Shown in pieces: positions 1 through 7,551 of a DNA stretch of 64,000 nt (position 1 is its first letter; each line of letters opens with the position of its first letter). The notes beneath the pieces were generated by a model. It saw only the letters and a program-made list of their open reading frames with translations, ran no database searches and was not told the DNA's origin. This DNA comes from Amycolatopsis bartoniae (GTDB lineage Bacteria > Actinomycetota > Actinomycetes > Mycobacteriales > Pseudonocardiaceae), in assembly GCF_014191255.1 (NCBI RefSeq), contig NZ_JACHWH010000003.1:191501-255500 (forward strand), written 5' to 3'. A program made the position numbers and the translations under genes.

Positions 1-504
1 GTCGAGGTGCACGAGCCCGTCGGCGAGCAGCACGGCCAGCCCGTGCACCGCGGGCCAGTACACGAAGTCCGCGCCCTCGCGGGCTTTCGCCGGGAGCCCG
101 CCGCTCTCGACGAGCCGGTCGAGTCCGGCGATCAGGACGTCGTGCGGGTGCACCGCGTCGCTCGACCACTCCGGGCGCGTGCCGAACGCGAGCCGCGCCA
201 CGGCGGGGTCTTCGACGGCCCAGCGCACGTAGGCGCGGCCGAGCGCCACCAGTCCTTCGCGGGGATCGGACGCGTTCTCGCACGCGTGCGCCAGGCGTTC
301 GCCGAGCCGGGCGAGCACCCGGCCGGACAGGGCGCGCACCAGCGCGTCCCGGGACGCGAAGTGGTGGTAGGCGGCGCTGGGGCTGACGCCCACGCGTGCC
401 GACGCCTCCCGCAGTGACCAGCCGTCGGCGCCGCGTTCGCGCACGAGCTCCTCCGCCGCGTCGAGCAGGGCCTCGCGGAGGTCTCCGTGGTGGTACTTCG
501 TCAC
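1..504 (-). CDS. TetR-family repressor (3' end outside window)
   Basis: TetR/AcrR-type DNA-binding repressor. 168 codons are visible and no stop is reached, so the C-terminus lies beyond the left edge. The GTG at 504 gives an N-terminus MTKYHHGDLREALLDAA, the usual beginning of this subgroup, followed by a helix-turn-helix near residues 29-50 (LREASARVGVSPSAAYHHF); the rest is the helical ligand-binding part. It is divergent from the metallo-hydrolase gene, and two near-identical palindromes sit in the 76-bp gap, so it probably represses itself and that gene. The ligand cannot be read from the sequence. Confidence 0.85.
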   Translation of the reverse strand, partial: MTKYHHGDLREALLDAAEELVRERGADGWSLREASARVGVSPSAAYHHFASRDALVRALSGRVLARLGERLAHACENASDPREGLVALGRAYVRWAVEDPAVARLAFGTRPEWSSDAVHPHDVLIAGLDRLVESGGLPAKAREGADFVYWPAVHGLAVLLADGLVHLD

Positions 505-509
505 CGGGC

Positions 510-571
510 GATCTTAACGCTGCTCAGATCGGTGCTAGGCTGACAGCGAATCTCAACACTGTTCAGATCGG
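510..571. promoter_or_regulatory. Twin TetR-type operator in divergent promoter
   Basis: Two 22-bp copies at 511-532 and 550-571 match at 19 of 22 positions (ATCTYAACRCTGYTCAGATC core), 39 bp apart start to start. Each is an imperfect palindrome: GATCT at 510-514 faces AGATC at 526-530, and the second copy contains AACA/TGTT arms. They fill the gap between the TetR gene and the metallo-hydrolase, the normal place for its operator. The second copy touches the GGAG ribosome binding site of the hydrolase. Binding itself is inferred. Confidence 0.7.
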
Positions 572-580
572 AGTCGTGTC

Positions 581-1474
581 GTGAGTGAAACCCCTGAGCT
601 GCCCGACGGCCCGGCGCCGGTCGTGAGCGGGGAGCCGGTCGAGGTGGCCGAAGGCGTCTTCGTCATCCCCGACGGCCGCGTGGAGCTGGTGCCGAACGTC
701 GGCATCGTCGTGGGGCGCGACGCCGCGCTGGTCGTCGACACCGGGCTGGGGCCCCGCAACGGCGCCACCGTGCTGTCGCAGGCGCGGCGGCTCGCGGGCG
801 ACCGGCGGCTGTACCTGACCGTGACGCACTTCCACCCCGAGCACGGCTTCGGCGCGCAGGTGTTCAAGGGTGCCGCGACGATCGTCTACAACGCCGCCCA
901 GCGCGAGGAACTGCGCCGGAAAGGCGCGGGGTACGTGCAGATGTTCTCGGGGCTGAACCCGGCCGTCGCGGCGGAGCTGCGGGACGTCGAGCTCGTGGCG
1001 CCGGACGTCGTCTTCGACCGGGAGGCGGAGCTGGACCTGGGCGGCCGGAAGGTGGTGCTGCGCCACGTCGGCCCGGCACACACCGCGTCCGACCAGGTGG
1101 TGCTCGTCGACGACCGGGTCCTGTTCGGCGGTGACCTGCTGGAGAACGGCATCTTCCCCATCGCGCCGTACTTCCCGCCGCACGACGTCGAGGTGGACGT
1201 CGCGGGGTGGATCGCCGTGCTCGGCGAGCTGCTCGCGCTGGCGCCGGAGGTCGTCGTGCCCGGCCACGGCGAGGTCACCGGGCCCGCGTTGATCCGGGAG
1301 GTGCGGGACTACCTGGCGCACGTGCGCGGGGAGGCGGTCCGGTTGCGCGAGGCCGGAGTGGCTGTGGACGAAGCGGCTGCCGCGGTGGAGAAGGACGCGC
1401 TGGAGCGGTGGGGCACCTGGGAGCGGCCGGAGTGGGTCGGGCTCGCCGTGCGGGCCTGTTACGCCGCGGAGTGA
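581..1474 (+). CDS. Metallo-beta-lactamase-fold hydrolase
   Basis: 297-residue MBL-fold metal-dependent hydrolase. The zinc motif is seen as THFHPEH (an HxHxxH variant with Glu in place of the usual Asp), followed by a downstream His in LRHVGPAHT, the Asp in LFGGDLL and a final GHGE. GTG at 581 is chosen because GGAG ends 7 bases upstream and the gene starts right after the operator pair. No signal peptide, so cytoplasmic. Substrate unknown; families of this type include glyoxalase II-like and lactonase enzymes. Probably under control of the divergent TetR protein. Confidence 0.85.
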   Translation: MSETPELPDGPAPVVSGEPVEVAEGVFVIPDGRVELVPNVGIVVGRDAALVVDTGLGPRNGATVLSQARRLAGDRRLYLTVTHFHPEHGFGAQVFKGAATIVYNAAQREELRRKGAGYVQMFSGLNPAVAAELRDVELVAPDVVFDREAELDLGGRKVVLRHVGPAHTASDQVVLVDDRVLFGGDLLENGIFPIAPYFPPHDVEVDVAGWIAVLGELLALAPEVVVPGHGEVTGPALIREVRDYLAHVRGEAVRLREAGVAVDEAAAAVEKDALERWGTWERPEWVGLAVRACYAAE

Positions 1475-1486
1475 CAGAATGCGACC

Positions 1487-1852
1487 GTGGACTCGACTCG
1501 GGTGGACCGCTGGCTGTGGGCGGTGCGGCTGACCAAGACCCGGCCGGACGCGGCGGCCGCCTGCCGGGGCGGGCACGTGCGCGTCAATGACCGCCCGGCG
1601 AAGCCCGCGACGATGGTGTCGCCCGGTGACGAGATCCGGGCGCGCGTGGGGGACCGGACGCGGATCGTCGAGGTGGTGCGGGTGATCCAGAAGCGGGTGG
1701 GCGCGGCCGACGCGGCCACGTGCTACCTCGACCGCACCCCGGCGCCGCCACCCGAGGTGGTGGTGCCGGTCGCGCGCCGGGAGCGTGGCGCGGGCCGTCC
1801 GACGAAGCGGGACCGCCGGGTGCTGGACCGGTTCCGCTCCGGGCGGTTGTGA
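1487..1852 (+). CDS. S4-domain RNA-binding protein (Hsp15/HslR-like)
   Basis: 121-residue protein with an S4 RNA-binding domain at residues 3-65 (RVDRWLWAVRLTKTRPDAAAA then GGHVRVND) and a basic C-terminal tail rich in Arg and Lys. The layout matches heat-shock protein 15 (HslR), which in E. coli binds stalled 50S subunits carrying peptidyl-tRNA. GTG at 1487 starts only 12 bases after the previous stop, so it may be cotranscribed with the MBL hydrolase. Function in actinobacteria is inferred from the domain only. Confidence 0.85.
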   Translation: MDSTRVDRWLWAVRLTKTRPDAAAACRGGHVRVNDRPAKPATMVSPGDEIRARVGDRTRIVEVVRVIQKRVGAADAATCYLDRTPAPPPEVVVPVARRERGAGRPTKRDRRVLDRFRSGRL

Positions 1853-1854
1853 CC

Positions 1855-2751
1855 TCAGTAGGGCGCCAGGTGTTGTCCGGCGTACTCGCGGAAGGCGCTG
1901 ACCAGCCCGTTGTGGTCGTCTGACCGGGTGGCGAGGACGACGTGGGCGGGCTCGACGTCCTCGATCGGGACCGAGGTGAGGTCCGGGCGCAGCCCGGCGG
2001 TGAAGGAGCCCGCCGCGATCGAGATCGCCTCGCCCGTCGCGACGATCTCGAACTTGTCCTCGATCGCGTCGATGAGCGGCCCGTCCGGGGCGAGGCTCCC
2101 GTCCGGCCGCGGTTCGAGGCGCCAGTAGGCGCTCCAGTCCGGATCGGAGTCGCGCAACCGGGGGAGCGGCTCGTCCGCGATGTCGTCGAGGGTGACCGAC
2201 TCCTTGCCCGCCAGGCGGTGGTCGAGGGGCAGCACCGCGACGCGGGGCTCGTCGTAGAGGACCGTCACCTCCAGCCCGCTCGCCGGCAGCGGCCACCGGG
2301 TCACCGCCGCGTCGACCCGGTGGCCGAGCAGCGCCTCCCGCACCTCCTGCCAGTGCACGTGCACGACCTGGACCTCGGCGCCGGGGTGGCGGCGGCGTAG
2401 CTCCCGCACGGCCGGGGTGACGATGAGGCCGGGGGTGTAGCCGATGGTGACGCGCCTGGGCTGCGCGGCGGCGCGCGTGCGGGCCATGGCCTGGGTGGCG
2501 GAGCGCAGCAGCGTCCGGGCGAGGGGGAGGAAGACGTCCCCGGCCTCGGTGAGCCGGGTGCCGCGCGGGGTGCGGTCGAGCAGGCGCGCGCCGAGCTGCT
2601 GTTCGAGACGGCGGATCTGCCTGCTCAGCGACGGCTGGGTGGTGTGCAGCGCCTCCGCGGCGCGCCCGAAGTGCCGGTGCTCCGCGACGACGGTGAAGCA
2701 CTGCACCAGCCGCAGGTCGAGGTCGACCGGAGGCACGGACGGGTCGGACAT
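1855..2751 (-). CDS. LysR-family transcriptional regulator
   Basis: 298-residue LysR-type regulator: N-terminal winged HTH (LRLVQCFTVVAEHRHFGRAAE, residues ~9-30, then TTQPSLSRQIRRLEQ) and a periplasmic-binding-like effector domain. The ATG at 2751 is preferred over a GTG at 2784 because LysR proteins start 5-10 residues before the HTH and a GGAG lies just before it. Its stop is two bases past the end of the convergent S4 gene. No obvious divergent target; the next gene upstream runs the same way. Effector unknown. Confidence 0.85.
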   Translation of the reverse strand: MSDPSVPPVDLDLRLVQCFTVVAEHRHFGRAAEALHTTQPSLSRQIRRLEQQLGARLLDRTPRGTRLTEAGDVFLPLARTLLRSATQAMARTRAAAQPRRVTIGYTPGLIVTPAVRELRRRHPGAEVQVVHVHWQEVREALLGHRVDAAVTRWPLPASGLEVTVLYDEPRVAVLPLDHRLAGKESVTLDDIADEPLPRLRDSDPDWSAYWRLEPRPDGSLAPDGPLIDAIEDKFEIVATGEAISIAAGSFTAGLRPDLTSVPIEDVEPAHVVLATRSDDHNGLVSAFREYAGQHLAPY

Positions 2752-2807
2752 GTCTCCAGCGTACGTGCGCGGGGGAGTGTCCACACAGGACGGCGAGCGG
2801 GCACCCC

Positions 2808-3473
2808 TCAGGGAGCGGGCAGCCGCGGGGTGAGGTCCGCCTGGAGCGCGAACACCACCAGCTGCGCCCGGTCGCGCGCGCCCAGCTTGAGCTTCGCGCG
2901 GCTGACGTGCGTGCGGACGGTCTCGCTGCTCACCCCGAGGCGCCGGGCGATCTCGGCGTTCGACCTGCCCGTCGCGACCCAGCCCACCACCTCGCGCTCA
3001 CGTTCGGTGAGCGACCGGACCGCACCGGGCGCCACGGCGGGCTCCGCGGGACGGGCGAAGCGGCTGATGACGGTCCCCGTCACCGACGGCGACAGCAGCG
3101 ACTCCCCGGCGGCGACCACCCGGACCGCACGCAGCAGCTCGCCCGGCTCCGCGTCCTTCACCACGAAACCTCGCGCCCCCGACCGCAGCGCCTCGAACAC
3201 GTACTCCTCCCGCGCGAACGCCGTCAGCATCACCACGTGGACCCGGTGCAGCGCCGGATCACCGGTGATCTCACGCAAGGCGGTCAGCCCGTCCCCACCG
3301 GGCATGCGGATGTCCAGCAGCACGACGTCGGGCACGGTGGCCCGGACCACCTCGGCCCCGCGCCGCCCGTCCGCCGCCTCGCCGACCACCTCGATGCCGG
3401 GCTCCCCGCCCAGCAACGCCCGCACCCCGGCGCGGATCAGCGCCTGGTCGTCGACGACCACGACCCGGATCAC
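2808..3473 (-). CDS. NarL/LuxR-type response regulator without a kinase
   Basis: 221-residue two-component response regulator. The receiver domain has the acidic pair (VVVVDDQ near residues 8-9), the phosphorylated Asp in VVLLDIRMPG and a Lys in FVVKDAEPG. The LuxR-type HTH (LTEREREVVGWVATGRSN, ~residues 149-166) is at the C-terminus. GTG at 3473 gives the standard MIRVVVVDD beginning. No histidine kinase gene lies on either side: upstream is an MFS gene on the same strand, downstream a LysR gene, so the partner must be elsewhere or lost. Confidence 0.85.
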   Translation of the reverse strand: MIRVVVVDDQALIRAGVRALLGGEPGIEVVGEAADGRRGAEVVRATVPDVVLLDIRMPGGDGLTALREITGDPALHRVHVVMLTAFAREEYVFEALRSGARGFVVKDAEPGELLRAVRVVAAGESLLSPSVTGTVISRFARPAEPAVAPGAVRSLTEREREVVGWVATGRSNAEIARRLGVSSETVRTHVSRAKLKLGARDRAQLVVFALQADLTPRLPAP

Positions 3474-3626
3474 GGGCCGGCCCCGCGCGAGGGAAACCCG
3501 CCCGCGACGACGAGCGGCAGGCACGGCCACCGGACCAACCCCCCAGGAAGGACCACGCCTCCACCGTAGTCCTCGCGAACGGGGCGTGAGACCGATTCGC
3601 CGGATACGCGGTTTCGCGTGGGCGGC

Positions 3627-4880
3627 CTAAGTGGGCTTCGGTACCCGCTTCCGGCGGGCAGGAGATCCTTCCGTCCGAAATGGACCCAGGGGTCCCCGCG
3701 GCAGCAGGAACGGCGTGGCGAGGAGCAGCACCCCGGCCGCGGCCAGTGCCGCGCGAGGGCCGGTGAGCTGCGCCAGCAGCCCCCACAGCAGCGTCAGCAC
3801 GGCGATGCTGGTGCTGCTGGTGATCGACCACGCGGTGAGCACCCTCGCGTGGTGGCCGGGTTCGACGGCGTTCAGCCGGTAGGCCGCGAAGACGGAGTTG
3901 AACAGGCTGATGCAGGTGATCAGCCCCAGCTCGGTGATCATCACCACCGCCAGCCCCGCGGGTCCGGGCCGCACGAACGCGAGCCCCACGGGCCAGCACG
4001 CGCGCAGCGTGCCGAAGACCCGCAGCACCTTCCGTTCGCCGAGGCGGGCGGTGACGCGGGGAGCGAGCCGTGACCCGACCAGGCCGCCGAGGCACGGCAC
4101 GGCGAACGCGAGCCCGTACTGCCACACCGGAAACCCGAGGTGGGCGAGCATCAGCACCGACAGCACCGGCTCACCGGCCATGAGCAGCCCGTTGACCAGC
4201 ACGAGGTTGAAGAAGAGCCGCCGCAGCGCGGGGTGGGCGAGGATGTGGCGCCACCCCTCGGCGACGTCACGCAGGCGGCGGGCCGCCGGAGTCTTCGGGG
4301 CCGGGCGCCGCTCGGGTTCCCGGATCGCGGTGATGCCGAGCGCCGACAGGAGGTAGCTCACCGCGTCGAGGACGACGGTGGTCACCGGCCCGAGCAGGCC
4401 GATCGCGGCGCCGCCCAGCGGCGGTCCGACGACCGTGGCCGACCAGGTGGTGGACTCGAACCGGCTGGTGGCCACCAGCAGCTTCCCGGCCGGGACGAGG
4501 GTCTTGAGGTAGGCGCCACTGGCGGCGGTGAACGCGATCTTCGCCACCGCGGCGACGACGGACACCACCAGGAGCTGCCCGAACGACAACAGGTTCAGCC
4601 AGTAGGCGAGCGGGACGGTGGCCAGCGCGGCGAAGCGGACCAGGTCCATGGCGATCATGACCGGCCGCTTGGCGCGGAACTCCAGCCATGGCCCGAGCGG
4701 GACCGCCAGCAGCGCGCCGATCGCGAGCCCTGCCGACGACAGGGCCGCGACCTCGGCCGACCCGGCATGCAGGACCTCGATGGCCACCACCGAGAACGCC
4801 CCGAACCCGAGGCCCGTGCCGTAGGCGCTGACCGCGTAGGCGGCCCACAACCACCCGAAAGACCGCCCCAAGTTCCGCAT
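3627..4880 (-). CDS. MFS efflux transporter
   Basis: 417-residue inner-membrane protein with about 12 hydrophobic segments, beginning MRNLGRSFGWLWAAYAVSAYG. It resembles the EntS-like branch of the major facilitator superfamily, proton-driven exporters of small molecules. ATG at 4880 starts just before the first helix; a longer reading upstream would run through the divergent LysR gene and is rejected. The LysR gene at 4972 is divergent, and a 15-bp dyad lies between them, so LysR control of this pump is likely. Substrate unknown. Confidence 0.85.
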   Translation of the reverse strand: MRNLGRSFGWLWAAYAVSAYGTGLGFGAFSVVAIEVLHAGSAEVAALSSAGLAIGALLAVPLGPWLEFRAKRPVMIAMDLVRFAALATVPLAYWLNLLSFGQLLVVSVVAAVAKIAFTAASGAYLKTLVPAGKLLVATSRFESTTWSATVVGPPLGGAAIGLLGPVTTVVLDAVSYLLSALGITAIREPERRPAPKTPAARRLRDVAEGWRHILAHPALRRLFFNLVLVNGLLMAGEPVLSVLMLAHLGFPVWQYGLAFAVPCLGGLVGSRLAPRVTARLGERKVLRVFGTLRACWPVGLAFVRPGPAGLAVVMITELGLITCISLFNSVFAAYRLNAVEPGHHARVLTAWSITSSTSIAVLTLLWGLLAQLTGPRAALAAAGVLLLATPFLLPRGPLGPFRTEGSPARRKRVPKPT

Positions 4881-4938
4881 GGGCACAGGAAATCCCCTCG
4901 GCGGCCGCCGCCACCAACAACGGGTCCGGGGGCGTGTC

Positions 4939-4953
4939 ACAACTTCCGGTTGT
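4939..4953. promoter_or_regulatory. Candidate LysR binding dyad
   Basis: ACAAC-TTCCG-GTTGT forms a perfect 5-bp inverted repeat with a 5-bp centre, located between the divergent MFS (start 4880) and LysR (start 4972) genes. Spacing fits the T-N11-A type of LysR boxes. Binding is inferred from position and symmetry. Confidence 0.5.
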
Positions 4954-4971
4954 ACCAGTAGGTTCGGCGGC

Positions 4972-5898
4972 GTGGATCTCGATGCGGTGCGCACCTTCGT
5001 CGCCGTCGCCGAGGCCGGGCAGTTCCAGGCCGCCGCCGACGAGCTGGACATCACGCAGCAGGCCGCGTCGAAACGGGTGGCCGGCCTGGAGCGGGAGCTC
5101 GGCGTGCGGCTCTTCGCGCGGATCGCCCGTGGCGTACGGCTCACCGTCGACGGGCAGGCGCTGCTGCCGCACGCCCGGGAGCTCCTGCGTGCCGCCGACC
5201 GCGCCACGGCGGCGGTGACGCCGGGACGGCGGGCGCTGCGGGTCGACGTGGTCAACCGCAGGATCGCGCCGTCGAACCTCCTGCAGGCGTTCTACCAGCA
5301 GCATCCCGGCATCGAGCTCGACGTCGTGGTGCTGCCGGACGCCCCGTCGGCGCTGGCCGAGCTGAGCGCCGGCACGCTCGACGCCACCTTCCGGTCCCTG
5401 CGGGGTTCCGGCGGGAAGGTGCCGGACGGCCTGCGGGCGGAGCGGGTGATCGACGAGCGGCACGAGGTCCTGGTCGGGCCGCGGCACCCGCTGGCGAACG
5501 CGGGCTCGGTGACCCCGGCGGAGCTGGCCGGGCATCCGCTGTGGATGCCCGGGCTGTCCGACGCCGAGCCGCTGGGCTACTACCGCGACCTGGCGAAGGC
5601 GTTCGGGCTCACCATCGACACGATCGGGCCGGTGTTCGGCAACGAGGCGCTCCTCGCCGAGATCGCCGACTCGGCCCGGCTCGCCACCCTCGTCGGCGAG
5701 GGTTCGCGGTACCTCTGGCCGGAGAGCTACGACCTGCGCCGGGTCCCCGTCGTCGATCCGGCCCCGCTCTACCCGCTGCTGGTGCTGTGGCGAGCGGACA
5801 ACACGCACCCGGTGCTCATGAGTTTTCTCGAGTACCTCCGGGCCGGGTACCGGACGCCGGCCGGGGACGTGTGGACGCCGGAGTGGGCGTACCGCTGA
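4972..5898 (+). CDS. LysR-family transcriptional regulator
   Basis: 308-residue LysR regulator: HTH at residues ~4-62 (VDLDAVRTFVAVAEAGQFQAAA, then ITQQAASKRVAGLEREL) and an effector-binding domain. GTG at 4972 gives the normal MDLDAVRTF beginning; the upstream extension would overlap the divergent MFS start. It probably controls the divergent MFS exporter through the dyad at 4939-4953. The NAD(P)-binding gene 68 bp downstream could be a second target. Effector unknown. Confidence 0.85.
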   Translation: MDLDAVRTFVAVAEAGQFQAAADELDITQQAASKRVAGLERELGVRLFARIARGVRLTVDGQALLPHARELLRAADRATAAVTPGRRALRVDVVNRRIAPSNLLQAFYQQHPGIELDVVVLPDAPSALAELSAGTLDATFRSLRGSGGKVPDGLRAERVIDERHEVLVGPRHPLANAGSVTPAELAGHPLWMPGLSDAEPLGYYRDLAKAFGLTIDTIGPVFGNEALLAEIADSARLATLVGEGSRYLWPESYDLRRVPVVDPAPLYPLLVLWRADNTHPVLMSFLEYLRAGYRTPAGDVWTPEWAYR

Positions 5899-5966
5899 AA
5901 ATCGTTGGCGCGCCGGGGGGAATCACCGGGATACTGCCCGTCTGCCGAAGACGTGGGGGGACGGCG

Positions 5967-6803
5967 ATGATCCTGGTGACGGGCGCGAGCGGGAACGTCG
6001 GGCGGGCGCTGGTCGAGCTCCTGCCGGGAGACGTGCGCGCCGCCTACCGCGATCCGCTGAAGACCGCGCGGGCGGCCGAGTCGGGGCGGCAGGCGGTGAC
6101 GCTGGACCTGGACGTGCCGGAAACGCTGGCCCCGGCGCTGGCGGGGGTGGACGCGGTGTTCCTGATGGGCGCGACGGGTCCGGGTCAGACCGCGCAGGAA
6201 CTGAACCTGCTGCGGGCCGCCCGTGCGGTGGGGGCGCGGGTTGTGAAGCTGTCGGTGTGGCGGGCGGGCGAGCGGCTGACGCCGATCGCCCGGCTGCACC
6301 AGCCGGTCGAGGCCGCGCTGGCCGCGTCCGGGCTGCCGTGGACCGTGCTGCGGCCCAACTTCTACCTGCAGAACTTCCTGCGTCAGCCGGGAATCCGCGC
6401 GGCGGGCGAGTTCGGTTTCCCGCTGATCACCGCGCCGGTGAGCTTCGTCGACGCCGAGGACGTGGCGCGGGTGGCCGCGCACGTGCTCACGACGGACGGC
6501 CACGACGGGCGGACGTACGACCTCACCGGCCCGGAAGCGCTCACGTATGGGGACGCCGCGAAGGTGTTCTCGAAGGTCCTGGGCAAACCGGTGCGCTACG
6601 TGGCCTCCCCGGACGCCGAAGCCCGCGCGGCGATGCTCGCCCGGGGCATACCGGCCTTCCACGCCGATCTCCTCATCGAGGTCGCCCAGGCCTACCGGGA
6701 AGGCGGCGCCGATACGGTGACCTCGACGGTGCCCGAGCTGACCGGCCGCAAGGCTTCCGGCCTCGCCAGCTTCATCTCCCGGCACCGGGACGTGTTCGGC
6801 TAG
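5967..6803 (+). CDS. NmrA-like NAD(P)H-binding protein
   Basis: 278-residue atypical short-chain dehydrogenase of the NmrA/SDR_a5 group. The nucleotide-binding loop is TGASGNVGR at residues 5-13; the middle part (PWTVLRPNFYLQNFL) is typical of this group. It lacks the classical YxxxK pair, as NmrA-like redox sensors and NAD(P)H:quinone-reductase-like members often do. ATG at 5967 directly precedes the beta strand leading to the Rossmann loop. May be cotranscribed with the LysR gene. Substrate or sensing role unknown. Confidence 0.8.
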   Translation: MILVTGASGNVGRALVELLPGDVRAAYRDPLKTARAAESGRQAVTLDLDVPETLAPALAGVDAVFLMGATGPGQTAQELNLLRAARAVGARVVKLSVWRAGERLTPIARLHQPVEAALAASGLPWTVLRPNFYLQNFLRQPGIRAAGEFGFPLITAPVSFVDAEDVARVAAHVLTTDGHDGRTYDLTGPEALTYGDAAKVFSKVLGKPVRYVASPDAEARAAMLARGIPAFHADLLIEVAQAYREGGADTVTSTVPELTGRKASGLASFISRHRDVFG

Positions 6804-6907
6804 GGGCGGCGTGAACGGAATGCTGTCGGTCGCGGTCCGCCACCACCTGCCGCGCCGCGATCCTCCACCGGGTTCCCGAACCGGCCGCGACAGTCCACAG
6901 GAGACAC

Positions 6908-7246
6908 TCAGTCATCGGGCTCCCCGCGTTCCCCCTCTCCCTGCGGCCGCAGCGCGTACGCCGGCACCAGTTGGTCGCGGACCCGCAGGGGTTCGCGCCG
7001 GGGATCGGCGTAGGGCACCTCGAAGTCGACGACCCCGAGCCACTCGCCCTTGACTGTCGGGAACCAGCCGTGCAACCGGCCCGGCACCTCGCCCGTGAAG
7101 TCGAGGCCCGTGACGATCGTGTGGACCGGCACGCCGCGGACGCGGATGTAGAGCGAGTCGAGCCGCACCCACACCGGCGTGACGACCGGGTGGCGGTTGT
7201 GCAGGCCGTCCCCGGTCCAGCGGGTGAACGGGCTGTCGAGCACCAT
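6908..7246 (-). CDS. Small unknown protein behind an SOS-type promoter
   Basis: 112-residue soluble protein of unknown function (begins MVLDSPFTRWTGDGL; rich in Val, Arg, Pro and Trp; acidic tail EGERGEPDD). No domain recognised and no membrane segment. ATG at 7246 is fixed by an in-frame TAG at 7256-7258; the base run TAGGCGGGCGGG before ATG supplies a moderate ribosome binding site. It is the main gene downstream of the LexA-type box promoter at 7385-7414, so DNA-damage induction is inferred. A 20-codon leader ORF in the same frame precedes it. Confidence 0.65.
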   Translation of the reverse strand: MVLDSPFTRWTGDGLHNRHPVVTPVWVRLDSLYIRVRGVPVHTIVTGLDFTGEVPGRLHGWFPTVKGEWLGVVDFEVPYADPRREPLRVRDQLVPAYALRPQGEGERGEPDD

Positions 7247-7255
7247 CCCGCCCGC

Positions 7256-7318
7256 CTAGTGCCCGGACGCGCCGCGGCGGCCCCGCTCCCGTTTTCGGTG
7301 TGCTACCTCGTGTGCCAT
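7256..7318 (-). CDS. 20-residue leader ORF in the SOS transcript
   Basis: Tiny ORF: MAHEVAHRKRERGRRGASGH, then TAG. It has a strong ribosome binding site (GGGGAGGGC, about 5 bases before ATG), better than the one of the 112-residue gene. It is in the same frame as that gene and separated from it only by TAG and three codons. It could be a translated leader, a coupled micro-protein, or the N-terminus of the larger gene cut by an amber stop. It is highly basic. No relative is recognised. Confidence 0.4.
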   Translation of the reverse strand: MAHEVAHRKRERGRRGASGH

Positions 7319-7336
7319 CTGCCCTCCCCGCTGCTG

Positions 7337-7379
7337 GTGGTGCTGGTTCGAGTGCTTCCCCCACCCGAACCAGCACCAC
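7337..7379 (-). promoter_or_regulatory. 14-bp hairpin at the 5' end of the SOS transcript
   Basis: The arms GTGGTGCTGGTTCG at 7337-7350 and CGAACCAGCACCAC at 7366-7379 are perfectly complementary with a 15-base loop. The hairpin begins at about the predicted first transcribed base of the leftward promoter (-10 at 7385-7390) and ends about 10 bases before the leader ORF ribosome site. This position fits a 5' stabiliser or translation-control element rather than a terminator, as no T-run follows. Confidence 0.65.
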
Positions 7380-7384
7380 GACCG

Positions 7385-7414
7385 ATAGTAGAACACATGT
7401 TCGACCGGTGCCAA
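7385..7414 (-). promoter_or_regulatory. Promoter with actinobacterial SOS (LexA) box
   Basis: On the minus strand a -35 TTGGCA (7409-7414) and a -10 TACTAT (7385-7390) are separated by 18 bp. Between and partly overlapping them lies GAAC-ACAT-GTTC (7391-7402), part of GTTCGA/TAGAAC at 7389-7404, which differs at one half-site base from the known actinobacterial LexA consensus TCGAAC-N4-GTTCGA. This placement would let LexA block RNA polymerase. The promoter points at the leader ORF and the 112-residue gene. Confidence 0.7.
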
Positions 7415-7551
7415 GCGGGGTCGCCATGGTCACCTCCGGTTCCGCCGCGGTGACCGCGCATCGGCCGAGGGCGGTCTGAAATGGACAGTCGCCCGCTTCG
7501 GCTCTCTGACCGGACAACCCGCGACCGGCGCGGTCGGCACCACCCGGCGGA

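Noticed and set aside
563..2701. Long open frame on the minus strand (~710 codons) over the MBL, S4 and LysR genes
   Set aside because: It is Arg/Pro/His-rich low-complexity translation antisense to, or out of frame with, recognisable genes; a typical high-GC shadow frame.
7337..7379. Hairpin as a rho-independent terminator
   Set aside because: It lies at the start of a predicted transcript, before a ribosome site, and has no T-run. A 5' UTR role fits better.
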